Of a stretch of DNA of 64,000 nt, positions 9,913 to 21,200 are shown piece by piece. The notes under the pieces are model-generated. The model ran no database searches. It saw only the letters and a list, made by a program, of their open reading frames with translations, and was not told the DNA's origin. The translations under genes and the position numbers were made by a program. Source of the DNA: Vigna angularis (taxonomy: Eukaryota > Streptophyta > Magnoliopsida > Fabales > Fabaceae); contig NC_068976.1 of the NCBI RefSeq assembly GCF_016808095.1, positions 11,627,001 through 11,691,000 on the forward strand, given 5' to 3'. Numbering within the stretch: the stretch's first letter is position 1; the number at the start of each line of letters is the position of its first letter.

Positions 9913-11736
9913 TGATGAGGCCCAATTTAACTTGTTAGCCGTTGCTAGGACTCGGGTTCAATCCCCAAATCCTTGGCAACGACACTAAAAACTTGTTAGC
10001 TCAAAAAATACTTGTTGGGCTCGATTTCGGCAAGTGCACCGAATCGTTCAAGTAATAAACCGGTAAGACCGGGTATCGTTTTCCCAAGAGACTCGTAATA
10101 CTAGAGAATTGTGCGATTAACAACTCATATAGACTCAATAACATAACATCAATATACAGAACAAGTGCAGGAATGTAAATTCATACATAATTACAAGGTT
10201 GGACTTTGGTAATGAAGACACTTGGAAATGGAAAAGACTAGAAATGGTATGAAATGACATTGCTAAGGCTAGTTTTCACCAATGCACTCTTGCGTATAAC
10301 CAATTTCATCTCCTCTCTATCAATTTACTAAAGTCAATCCACTAAAACACTCTAGCCCTAATTCCTTAGGTGAAAGAGCCTAGGTTTTCCTTATCAAACC
10401 CCAATTCCTTGGCAATCTAACAAGCAAAACCCGCATTAAAGAGCTGGGATCTAAGACAACATGTGAATCATCTTCCATTCCTAGAATCAATGACCCACAA
10501 GGACTCCTATTTCAGTTCCGGGTTTCATCTTACGTTCCCATAATCCATAAAACCCCAAAATCAAGTCATGAACGTTCCCATTACATGCAAGCTTTAAGAT
10601 TGGAAACAAGAATACTAGCAATTGATAGAAAAGGCATATATATAATCAAATCATTCAACAATTACACAAGAATTCAAAGGCTACAACTAATCCCAACAAG
10701 ATGGGTTTGGTTCTCCATTTCCATGGAGAACCCTAAAGCTTACAACATGGAAGATGGAAGAAGAAGGAGACCCAAAGGAAGAGGAGGAGATGTTCCCACA
10801 AGCTCCTCACGCCCTCCATGAGCTCCAGCCGTGAAATCGCGCCTCCAAATGACCAAAGACCCATTCCCCTTCGTGTTTTGGGGTTAAATAGAATGGTCTG
10901 CCACATCAGAAAAATCGCGCCCGGGCGCCCTCTGTCAGTCGCGCCCGGGCGCCAGACTCTCTGGAAATATTCAAAACTGGCGAAAAGTCGCGCCCGAGCG
11001 CCCCATTTCTCACGCCCGGGCGTGAAACTCTCTGGAAAAATTGAAGTCTGGCGAAAAGTCGCGCCCGGGCGCCCCTCTGTTTTCGCGCCCGAGCGCGAGC
11101 CTCTCGCATTTGGACGAACGTCCTACAATCTGGCCGAGCGTCCTCCTTCCTGGACGAGCGTCCTGGACGAGCGTCCTCTGCCTGGCTGGACGAGCGTTCT
11201 CTGCCTGGGACGAACGACCTCTCCTGGACGAACGTCCTCCTTCTGCATGGACGAACGTCCTCTTCTGCATGGACGAGCGTCCTCAATCTGGCTTGGACGA
11301 GCGTCCTCTTCTTGGGCGAACGTCCCACTTTGGACGAGCGTCCTCCTGGACGAACGTCCGCTCTCTTGGACGAGCGGCCACCTGACTGGACGAGCGTCCT
11401 CAATGTGGGACGAACGTCCTCCAGCTTCTGGACGAGCGTCCACTCTTCTGCCTTCTCGGCGAGCGTCCGCTCTCCTGGGACGAGCGTTCTTGCACTGTTG
11501 ATGGCATTTCTTCGTGCTAATTTCTTGGTCCAGTTATATCGTTTGTTGGAGAGTCTTCCAAGCTCATTTTTAGCTACAAAATAAGGGATTATTGATGAAA
11601 GTACATCAAAGTAGCCAAAAACACAAATATATAGAAAACAAGACAAAACAAGAGGATTAAGCAAGTTATAAGTTAGAAAGGAGTTGATTTTGCTACTAAA
11701 ATGATGCTTAAAATATGGTAAGATTTAGCATTATCA
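9913..11736 (-). mobile_element. Gypsy 5' LTR, copy 1 (1,824 bp)
   Basis: On the minus strand the LTR starts TGATAATGCTAAATC (11736) and ends TCATCA (9913-9918), adjoining the primer site. It is homologous over most of its length to the solo LTR at 53073-54510, whose boundaries are fixed by a target-site duplication. The upstream (U3) part contains GCGCCCGGGCGC blocks (10915-11100) and a long ACGA(G/A)CGT array (11105-11500) that the other copy lacks. Both lie just upstream of a TATTTAAC motif (about 10882-10889), a candidate TATA box. Near 9970-9987 is a decayed second primer-site-like sequence inside the LTR. Long open frames on both strands across the GC-rich array are artefacts of the repeat. 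Confidence 0.85.
11105..11500. repeat. Degenerate TGGACGAGCGTCCTC minisatellite in the LTR U3
   Basis: About twenty units by eye, each built around GGACGA(G/A)CGTCC and separated by 4-15 bp of T/C-rich spacer. Spacing is irregular, so this is not a CRISPR-like array. The unit is nearly self-complementary. It is absent at the equivalent place in the related LTR at 53073-54510. Confidence 0.9.
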
Positions 11737-12480
11737 ATCTCATACATCATACATAACTCAATAATATTTCATTCATATCAATCATCATGTCAGTATTCAT
11801 ACTTGATACATACATTCACCCATTCAGCCACATGCATTCATTTTCCATAAGCGTACAACAACATTAAATTAGATAAGCTTCCCTTACCTCTAGTGTGAAC
11901 GGACGTCCTACAGTTTGCAACTTGTTTGCAAAAGAACTAAGATCCCTTTTTACCCTTAACGCTCAACTGCTCTACGAACCAAAATTAAATAACGAACCAA
12001 CAATGATTCAGAACTATAACTAAGGATTCATGAAACCAGAACTTGGTTTGCATGTTGACAAGAACGGAAGGTTAAGGAGGAGAAAACTTACCGGTTTCAA
12101 AACTCGGAAATGATCGGTTCAAAATGAAGCTTATGACGCCGGGAACACTTCTACGGTTTCTGAAATGATGATCGGAGAAGAGAAGGATGAGTTACAGTAG
12201 AGAGAAGGGAGAGTTTTCTAGAGAGAAGAAGGAGGAAGATGGAAGATCAGATTTTGGAAAGAGAGTGCATGCAGAGGAGAGTGGAGTGTTTTTCTGAAAA
12301 TCCAAGTTTTGCTCCACAGTCGAGAACGAACGTCCCCTCTTCAGTCGACACCTGTTTTCCACTAACTGATTTCCGGGTCTCCTTCGCTTGACACCTGGCG
12401 TTCGTCATTTGAGTGTCAAGCTCCCCTCTTGACACGTGAATTCCACTAACGACACGTGCTTGGATTTTACTGGTTCCTAA
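11737..12480 (-). mobile_element. Fragment of a chromovirus-like LTR (same family as 37382-39949)
   Basis: Read on the minus strand, this segment parallels the first ~650 bp of the solo LTR at 37382-39949. Shared features are an ACACGTG/CCACGTGTC element, GGTGTC(A/G) words, a CTTCTCTCTA-rich leader, CTCTACTGTAACTCA, TTCTCCGATCA, and GGTAAGTT followed by TCTCCT. It is truncated on the left by the gypsy LTR that begins at 11736. It carries further ACGAACG motifs at 12320-12400. No coding sequence is seen. Confidence 0.6.
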
Positions 12481-12973
12481 CTTTTGATTTTTCTGGTTCT
12501 GACAACTTCACTTTACTATCATACATATATAAATTTTTTGGTTAATAAAAAATGTCCACATCCTATTTATAAATTTCTATATTTATGTTAATTTAATTTT
12601 AAGAAATAATTATCAATATACATTAATGTTAATAAGTTTGGCTTGAATTATTTATTTCAAAACAAAACTAACAATTTAAATGGAACCAATCAATCACATT
12701 TGTTTAAAAATGTTAATAAGTTGTTTAAACTGAATCACCTTATAAATAATAAAAATTTAAAACAAAGAAATAAACATATAATAAAATAAAATAATATAAA
12801 GAACAAAATGATAGAATTAAACTACATAAAATAATATATTTATTTTATAAAAGTACACAATGTAAAATTAGAACTGCGTGAATTCAAATGATTCGAATCA
12901 AGTTTTGCACACTTTAGATATAATTTAAAGTAATATATTAAAAAATATATATTTTAGACATACATAAAATTTT
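12481..12973. other. AT-rich sequence, nothing recognised
   Basis: Strongly AT-rich sequence with runs such as ATAAAATAAAATAATATA. No gene, repeat family or structural signal was identified. Confidence 0.6.
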
Positions 12974-14640
12974 GGTTTAATGTTTCGGTATATCCTTATT
13001 TTCGTCCACAATCTCAAATTGATTTTTTTTTTGGCGTCTGAGTTCTTATTTTGTAAAAACTATAACAATTAGCGTATGGTTGACATGGCATGCTAATATT
13101 CGTTTTTAAATGACATGGAATTCAATATATTTTGACATGTCTTTTTTATTTATTATTTTACAAAAGAAATTGGCAACCATCATAGCTGTCGTCATCTCCT
13201 TCGCGCTGCCACCATCTTTGTCAGACTTCCACGACCACCAGCCAACCACTACGACCATCGTCTTCCTATGCAAAATCATCACCATTTGCAACCACCATGA
13301 ATCAAATCACACACACAAAAATCACGAAGTAGAGAAACCTCGCTGGCATCTTCATTACTCTACTGTTTATTCTACAGATTGGGGAAGATGTTTTTAGAAT
13401 CAGGGTTTCGCCCCTTCATTCACGGCGGCCAACGGTTGATGCAAAGGGTCTCTCATTTTGCAATTTGAAGGTGCGAAGATGGCTCTTTGGTGGCTCTATG
13501 GTTTTTTTTTTTATTTGCAAGGTTTCCATGGAGGCTTCAATGGTGTTTGGGTGGTGTCATGGTTATTGTTGCGGCATGGTGGCCATGGAGGCTTGCGGCT
13601 GACATCAAGGTCGATGGTGGCATTTCACGAACTAGGGTTTATCGCGATTGGGGTTTAGGATGAGCTCTTTCTGATTTTGTGGTTTGCAGGTTTGGGCTTG
13701 GTGAAGGTGATGGAGGTGTGCCGCAACGACGCGTTGAAGAAGACGAAGATGGTCTTCTACGATGGAGGTTGAAGCTTCGTCCATCAATGGAGTTTGCGAT
13801 TTCTGGGTTCTTCTGTAGGTTTCTGATGCGGTTGATGATGGTGAAACGTTGAGGGTTGCGCGTGATGCTCGCGAGGTTGATGGTGGCACTAAAGCGCTAC
13901 TACGTCGTGGCGGAAAATGCGACGACTTGCGGTGCAGATTAGGGTTAGGCAACGATGGCAAGGTGACTTGATGGTTTCGAATGGAGACGCCACTATTGAT
14001 GTGGTGAAGCGCGAGTGTGGTGGCCTCTCGTGGAGGAGATAGTGGTCGCGACAGCTTAGGGTCTGGCAGAGGCGGTGTGACTTGGTGATTTTGAACGATC
14101 TCTGAGGTGGCGCGATTCATGACTATCTCGTAGTGGTCCGATGTTCCCTGCAATTAGGGCTTGCAATTTGGGTTCTGGCTTGAAATCTATATGGAAAAAT
14201 CCTTGCAATGGAGATGAACGATTTTAGTTATTGATGGTGGAGAAGATGAGTGTTGCGGTCGGATGATGTTCTCTGTGGTGGAGGTGATGAAGGATCCCAT
14301 GGCGATTTGCGGTAGCTTTGTTATTGGTGGTCCGACAATATATGGTAGGGGAAAGGCTAGGGTTTTTAGGAGTAGAAGATGATGATGTGTCAAGGGTAAT
14401 AACCTGACACAGTTCAATGTTTAATAAAAAAAATAAAATTCCACATCAGATTTTCTTATTAGTAAATAATATGAGCACGTCATTCATGTCAACCATACGT
14501 TAACGTCGTTGGGCCCAATTTAACGCAAAGGTCTAATTGTTGTAATTTTCACAAAATAAGAATCAATTGAGACGTCAAAATAGAAGATGATCAATTTGAG
14601 ATTCTGGACGAAAATAGAGACCTACCGAAACATTTACATT
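12974..14640. mobile_element. MULE (GGTTTAATG family), right end eroded
   Basis: The left terminus is GGTTTAATGTTTCGGTA, and the right side carries the complementary TACCGAAACAT, GAAAATAGAGACCTACCG and TCAATTTGAGATTCTGGACG. The terminal inverted repeats run about 180 bp each, with a ~30-bp deletion in the left one. The outermost bases on the right are altered and no convincing 9-bp duplication remains, so the right edge (14634-14645) is approximate. The interior (13180-14400) is GC-richer, rich in GGTG/CACC words, and has a 173-codon open frame on the minus strand (13632-14153) with no recognisable domain. It may be captured sequence of unknown origin. Confidence 0.7.
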
Positions 14641-15231
14641 AATTTAATATTATTATTTTTCACTTTTTATTTTATTTTTTTAAAAATATAAAACTTTATT
14701 ATTTATTTTTATATTATGCGTCAAATAAATAATAACGTATGTCTGCGCGGAACTTATAAACAGGGACAACCACCCAAGCGAAATTATTACGAAGACACGT
14801 GTCACTGTGTCAGCGCAACGATGCCCCGTGAAACCTGCTCACTCAACTTGACCATACAGCCCATTCACTTTCCCAAACTGACCAAACCAGCTGTATTCAT
14901 AATCAACGGCCTCCGATATCTATTCCCTCGAGCACAAGATAGATCAACGCTCCAAAATACCCGAACATAACCTTTCGTGTCAGTTTCTGTCAGCCTCGGA
15001 TTGCTCCACCACCATCACCTGCACCCCGCTTTTATCCACACCCTCCTCGGTGCTGTTCCCACTGCGCTCAATACAACTCCACCACTTCCTTTCGATTTAG
15101 GGTTCTCACTCTCACTCTCACTCTGCGCATTGTCTCCACTTCCTTGTTCTCTTTCTCACTTAACGCTGTTTCAACAGTGGTTATCATCGCGACTCTCCAG
15201 TGGTTTCGTGGAATGTTTGTGATTTTCAGAG
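14641..15231 (+). promoter_or_regulatory. Promoter region and 5' leader of the SET-domain gene
   Basis: The interval between the MULE edge and the start codon. A TATA-like ACTTATAAACA lies at about 14751-14761, and the last 150 bp is CT-rich (repeated CTCACT at 15105-15125), as is usual for plant leaders. An ACACGTGTCA word (about 14794-14803) contains a CACGTG-type core. The transcription start cannot be fixed from sequence alone. A MULE end lies only ~110 bp upstream of the TATA-like motif. Confidence 0.4.
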
Positions 15232-18200
15232 ATGGACGGCGCGTGGCAGAGGAATTGTGGTTCGCCGTTTCAGCCGTCGATGTCTGCGACGGTTTCCTCC
15301 GTATCGGCGCCGGAGCCGGTAATCTGACTCTGCCCTGTTTTGTTTGTCTGAGCTGTTCTTTCGGTTACTGTGATTACCTGTGCGTTTCGGTTGTTACAGT
15401 TTAGTTCTGTTTGATTCCTTGTTAATTACGCATTTTCATGCCAATTTCCACATAAAGAACGTGAAATCTACTATGCATTGCTTAGAAAAACAACGCGCGT
15501 CGAGTTGTGTTGGATGATAAACCAAACATGCAGTAATGCGATGACGAACGTACCTTTCGTGAATGTTCTTATGTGTAACGTGATAAATTGCTTTGTTGTT
15601 TCGATGCAATGCAATGTACTTTATCATTGTTCTGTCATTATTGTCATTATATATATTCATATATATATAGATATATATATATTCATACGAACCAATGCTA
15701 TTTAAAGAAACTATGTGTTGTGTCACGTGATTCGCACAGTGAAAGGTTTTTGTTTCGTGTTATTTAGGTTTCGAGTTCTTTACGAAATTCCTAGAGTGGA
15801 AATGGAGTCTACTTGGAAATAGTCTATGTTTGCATCATGCTCACTCCTTGAACTAATAATTGCTAATGTGGTTGTGTTATAGCGATACGTTATTTGCTGT
15901 CTCTTTTAATGAAGTTTTAGTTGAGATATTACAGTACTAATACTAGTAGTCACTACGTTTCAATTTTTTTTATAGGAACCAATTCTATTTAAAGGAATAA
16001 TGTATTGTGTCAACATTTGCAGGGCGGAATTATTTTTGTCTCATCTTTATTGATGTTTTGAGTTTGTAACAAAATTCCAATAGTTGGAATCAAATCTACT
16101 TGAAAAGCGTCTTTGTTTGCACGTATACACTTCTTGAATTAGTATCTGGTGACGTGGCGTGTATTAGTGATACTTTATTTGCTGTCTCTTATAACGAAAT
16201 TTTAGTTGAGATATTACAGTAGTTTGATTAGATACACTAAAATTGTAGTAGATTTTATCGTCGAAGAACATTCATAGGAAACTGGGAAAGCTTTTTTTTC
16301 TTTGGATATAATGCATCTGCTCGGGATCTGCAGGTTTTCTGGTTTTAAATTAAAAAATAAATATAATGGGAAAGAACATGGATGTTAGGACCCCTGATGT
16401 CCTTAATCTTTTTTTTTTCTTAACAAGGTCTTTACTGACAATTAAGAAATAATATTCAGTCTAGTTTTGGAAATATCTGACATTGGTGATGAACAGCTGA
16501 ACAGAAAAGGTTTGCATTTAGTGAGTAATTTTCGGGTTGGGTGGCCTTTGAGTGGATAGGTTTTCATTCAACTTACAAAAATGATATTTATAATTTGGAT
16601 CTCATTACTGCTCCTTTAGTGCCCTAGTATAAATTATTTATGTGGCCTTGCCTATGATCATAATTTGTTTTCTGTGGAGGCACCTGCTGTCTAGTAGCTT
16701 CAAAATTCGTTTGAGCATGATGGGAAAGTTTTCATAGTATTCATCTTTGGGAATAGCACGCTCATCTTCATTTGCAACCAAATGAGTATGAACACTTAAA
16801 ATAGCGGCTTACCTATGTTGGATACTTTGAATTATCCTAAATGCATTTTACATTTTTTTCTGCTTTTTCTGTTTGAACTTTTATAGCATTATAAATGGAA
16901 ATACTACAAATACAATAACTTTGAGAAGTTGAAACATTTTATCATGCGTACCACAGCTAATGCGCCCTTTCTCACTTTTAGAACAGTGATTATCTTTTGG
17001 TTTAAGTCTTATGTATTATGTTAATTTAATTCTTTATATTTTGTATTATGGTTATTTAATGGTCTAACAGTATTCCTGCATCTATATGCTGCATCGGGGT
17101 CCCATGTTGTATCTATGCATTATAGTCTCCAACTTTGCGTTTACTACATCATTAATAAATACTACCTTTTAGAATTTTTTTCTGTTTCTTTTAAGATCAC
17201 TGTGTTTTTATTAGTTCTCTTGCTATTTTCATAGAGCTCTTTTATCATGTTCTTTTAAATAGGAGATGGATGCAAATTATCTTTATCCACAATTAGCACA
17301 TGGTTTAAGATCAAAATTTGTTGGAGGGAAGCAAGGCCCTGTTTACCCAAGCTTTCCCCTCTCAACCACCTCTGGGTCAGGCCAAACAGATGCTGGAAAT
17401 CCTTTTATGGGTCTACCTTATGGTTCTCCATCCTCGTTACGGTATGATTTTCAGAATATGTCTGAACGCAAGCTTGGCATGTCATCTGGTGATTCTACTG
17501 ATGCTATTGGGAATTCTGTTGTTGGTTCTATAGAAAGTGGAACCTTCCGGACATCTGGAGTGGGGTTGATAACAGAAAATTTGATTAACTGTAACCTGCA
17601 AAGTTGGGTGAATAATTTTCCTGAGATTTCTTCTAGAGCAATGGTTGGTTTGAGTAATAGTAGTAATTTTGTCTTCCATAATATTTGGGGCAGCAATACT
17701 GCTACTCAGCACACAGTTCCTGGTGGTACAAAAGCGGCAGAATCTTTTTCTTTTCCAGGTCAGTACCGAGGTACATACCCTGCATTTGGTCTAAATATTT
17801 GCTGCTCAGATATTCACACTACACCAAATATTGCTTCAGAGTGGGGCTCACCTAAGTATGCAACTCCTTATATGAGTGGGTGTCCTCGTGTGTTCTGCAT
17901 GGGAAAAAGTGAGTGCTAGAAGCTTATAGTGTCCTATTGAATAAGATATATCCTTGGTAAATGTATAGATAGCTCACATTTCCAATTTCAATTTAAAGGT
18001 GGCCATCTTCTTCTTAGCCATACAGGGCTTCTTGGTGTTGTGTGCTCATGCCATTGTTCCCACATGTCTGTTCTTAAGTTTTGTGAGGTGAATCTCGTCA
18101 AAACTGGTTCTACTCTATAACAATGTTTAGCCACACCCTTCTTGAGCAGTTAAATTCACATTTTTATGCACTATTAATGCTTACTGGTTTGTCTTCTCTG

Positions 18201-21200
18201 ATATTGCAGCACTCGGGTTTACATGGTGGTGACCCAGGGGATGCTGTTTGTATGGAGAGTGGGGAGACCATTTCACAATGGCGGAAGCTTTACTTCTTGA
18301 AGTTTGGGGTAAGACGTAGCTTTCATGCAATTTTTTTGTTGATGTTTCTTGATATATTATGTATGCCCTTGTGTTTTGGAGATGGGTGTTTCTACTTCAT
18401 CTTTTGCTTACTATTTAGGAATTTATCATCTTCTTGTTCTGAGTGTTGATGCTTTCCTTTAAGTTTTTCCACTGAGCATGGAATAATATATTTCTTTTCC
18501 ATTCTTCAAGTTTATTCAGGATTTGAGGATGTCATGTTCTGGTCCCTAAAATTTTATTCAGTTGCTTGTAGTTTTCAACTTTCTATTGGAATATTTCTAG
18601 TACACATAAGCTGATGTGTGTTGTTTAGTGTGTTGGGTTGGAGGGAACAGAGAGGAGGGAGGGAATTGTTTTATCCTAATTTGGTTTAAAATTTTGGAGG
18701 GAAAGGAGGGGGTGATAAGCAAACTAATTTTCCTACTTGTTACTTTTGTCTTCTCTCTAATATTGGGAGGATTTTAAGAGTTAGGAAAGTGATTTAAATT
18801 GTTGGACTGTGCAAATTAAATTGCCTTTATGACATTGGTTGCCATATGCACATTGTCTAACACCGACAGGCAATAAAGGAAATCATTAAGCTAAACTTCT
18901 CCTATGCTACAAACTATTAAATCTTATACATTTATATAAATTGTCACTAGCAAGTTCTTCTACATGTTTGCTGACTAATGACTTCTTAAATTTCCCATCA
19001 GATTTACGATCATACCACCAAACCATGAATTGTATTTCTTATTCAGTCAGCCAGTCCTGTTTTTGTAAGTATGTTGCATGGTGTAAAATAGCAACTACAA
19101 AGTAACCTCGATAACTCTAGATATTACACTTTAGATTACTGGACAACCCAAACATGTATGCTAATCTTATGTTTGTTCATCCTAGTCATAGTTATATTCA
19201 TTCGTGATGGTTATTCATTCATTAGGGCATTGTAGTATTGTTGTAGACAGTGACACTTATTTGTGTAAACTCTAGCTAACTTATTAGAAGAGAACCATAT
19301 TTTAAACTGTGTGTGCAAATTTGATAAATCTGTGCATTCATTTTACCTCTCCTTTTGTTGTTGGCATTAAGAATTGAATTTCTTATTTGCATGTTTGAAG
19401 CAACGAGAACACTGGATGGTGATACTTTTATGATGCTTTAGATTAGGTCTCTGGGGAATGAGAATGGATGGGACTGGCCAGAAGTATTATCAACAACAGG
19501 CAGTCCGATGAAATCCAATGCATCCGTGTTTGATATGTCCAAGACTAATTTGTCTCATATTTTGAGTTCATCTGCAGTCATGTCAAGGTCTGGAAAGTCT
19601 TCTGACTATGTCATGTTTCCAAATAATGCTCATATGGACAACAATTTATTTATTGGTACATTGTCCAGAAAACAAGCAACAACAATCCAGGATGGTTGCA
19701 ACATTCCACTCAAAGGTTTTCCTGGTATTTCACAAAACAGCTTTGTTGATTTGTTGAAAAGCCAGTTAATGGAATCTAATCTGGCTATGTACACAACTGC
19801 ACCAAATTTTGGTGGAACTCAGCTAGATGATGGTTGTCATCCTATACCTCCTTTCTTGGATTCTCTGAAAACGAAAGTAAGTTTGTCAACGGTCCACTCA
19901 CCTTTGCAAACACCAACAAACCTTTTGAAAGACCATGATTGCATAAAAACAAAAGCAAATGGTCTTGTAGGCAGAGATGCGGCTTCATCTAATGTTGACC
20001 TTAGGCTTGGTCAACCACCTCAGACAGGAAACCCACTTCCATCATTTGTAGAACCACTGCAGTTTAATATCCTTGCCAGTACACCAAAACTGCAACCGCA
20101 GAAGCAGATGATTAATAGTGCGTTGAATCAATGTTTTGTTTTAGCTTATTGCTTGAGTGTTATATTTTATCTATTATTTATTCAGTATATTATTCTTTTG
20201 TTTCATTTTGAAGAAACCTCTTAACAATGTACATTATACATTAGATGCAGACCTCAGCAGGGAGGAGGGATTACAGAATAATTTTAGATATTCTGCTGCT
20301 TCATTCAAATTGGTTGAAGAATTGCCTCAGCTTAAACCCAAGAACTATATGTCAGCTGTGGGTAAGGCTTCTGTTAAAGCTAGATCAGAAACACAAAATG
20401 TGGCCAAGGGTGTATCATTTTCACCATTTTTGCAAGTTGATGTACCTGGAAGAAAGACACAAGCTAGTGAAAATTTGTGGGCTGATGACAGCCCTAACAT
20501 GCCTAAGAAACTGTATTCTGATTATGGTCTCATAGGAAGGCAATCAAATAAATCTGTCGTAGGGACCAATAAATATTTGGAAAATAATATAGGGGTGAGC
20601 TTTGCCAAAGATTCTGGTGGCAAAAGAAATCCGGGGTTTGGAATTGGTCAGTTAATGAAATATCCAAGCTCCATGATGAGATCTGTTGGTGGTTATGATA
20701 GTTGTATTTCAGTTGTTAACGAAAAGATGTATGAACCAAATTTTGAATCTAGCTTGCCATCAGATACATTGGTGCGGGCAAATATTTTGCATGGTTCACA
20801 CAATACGTCTTCTCTTGGGCTAGAAAATTATATGATGAATCCTCAGACCTCCATTCCATTTAAAGAGATTTTGAAAGGCCCTCCCTATCATGTTTCAGTT
20901 TCTGTGTCAAATCAGACTCCGACTTTGCCACAGCAGCAGACCATTAATAGGGATGCTTATTTTGTTGATGAAAACACGAGGTTGCTTGGTGTGACACAGA
21001 TACCAGAGTTATCTAAGCAATATCATGCATTGCATTTTAATATGAATCAGAAGCAAGGGGGATCCAGCAGTATTTTGAAATTTCAGCATTATACTTGTGA
21101 GGCTTCAACATCTGAACAGGGAACCTCTTGTGCAAGATTGAAATTGCCTCAAAATAAGTCGATATTTGGGAATCATGAGAATACTGTTGGTTTAGAGAAG

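Noticed and set aside
11105..11500. CRISPR-like array of short repeats
   Set aside because: Spacers are short, irregular and low-complexity, repeats are degenerate, and the context is a plant LTR.
10818..11664. Long open frames on both strands (up to ~250 codons) in the gypsy LTR
   Set aside because: They lie over GC-rich repeats whose unit lacks stop codons in several frames, and the products are low-complexity repeats of the same words. They are repeat artefacts.
13632..14153. A 173-codon minus-strand gene inside the MULE
   Set aside because: The product is low-complexity (proline/serine/histidine-rich) with no recognisable domain, and the opposite strand is equally open. It is treated as MULE interior.
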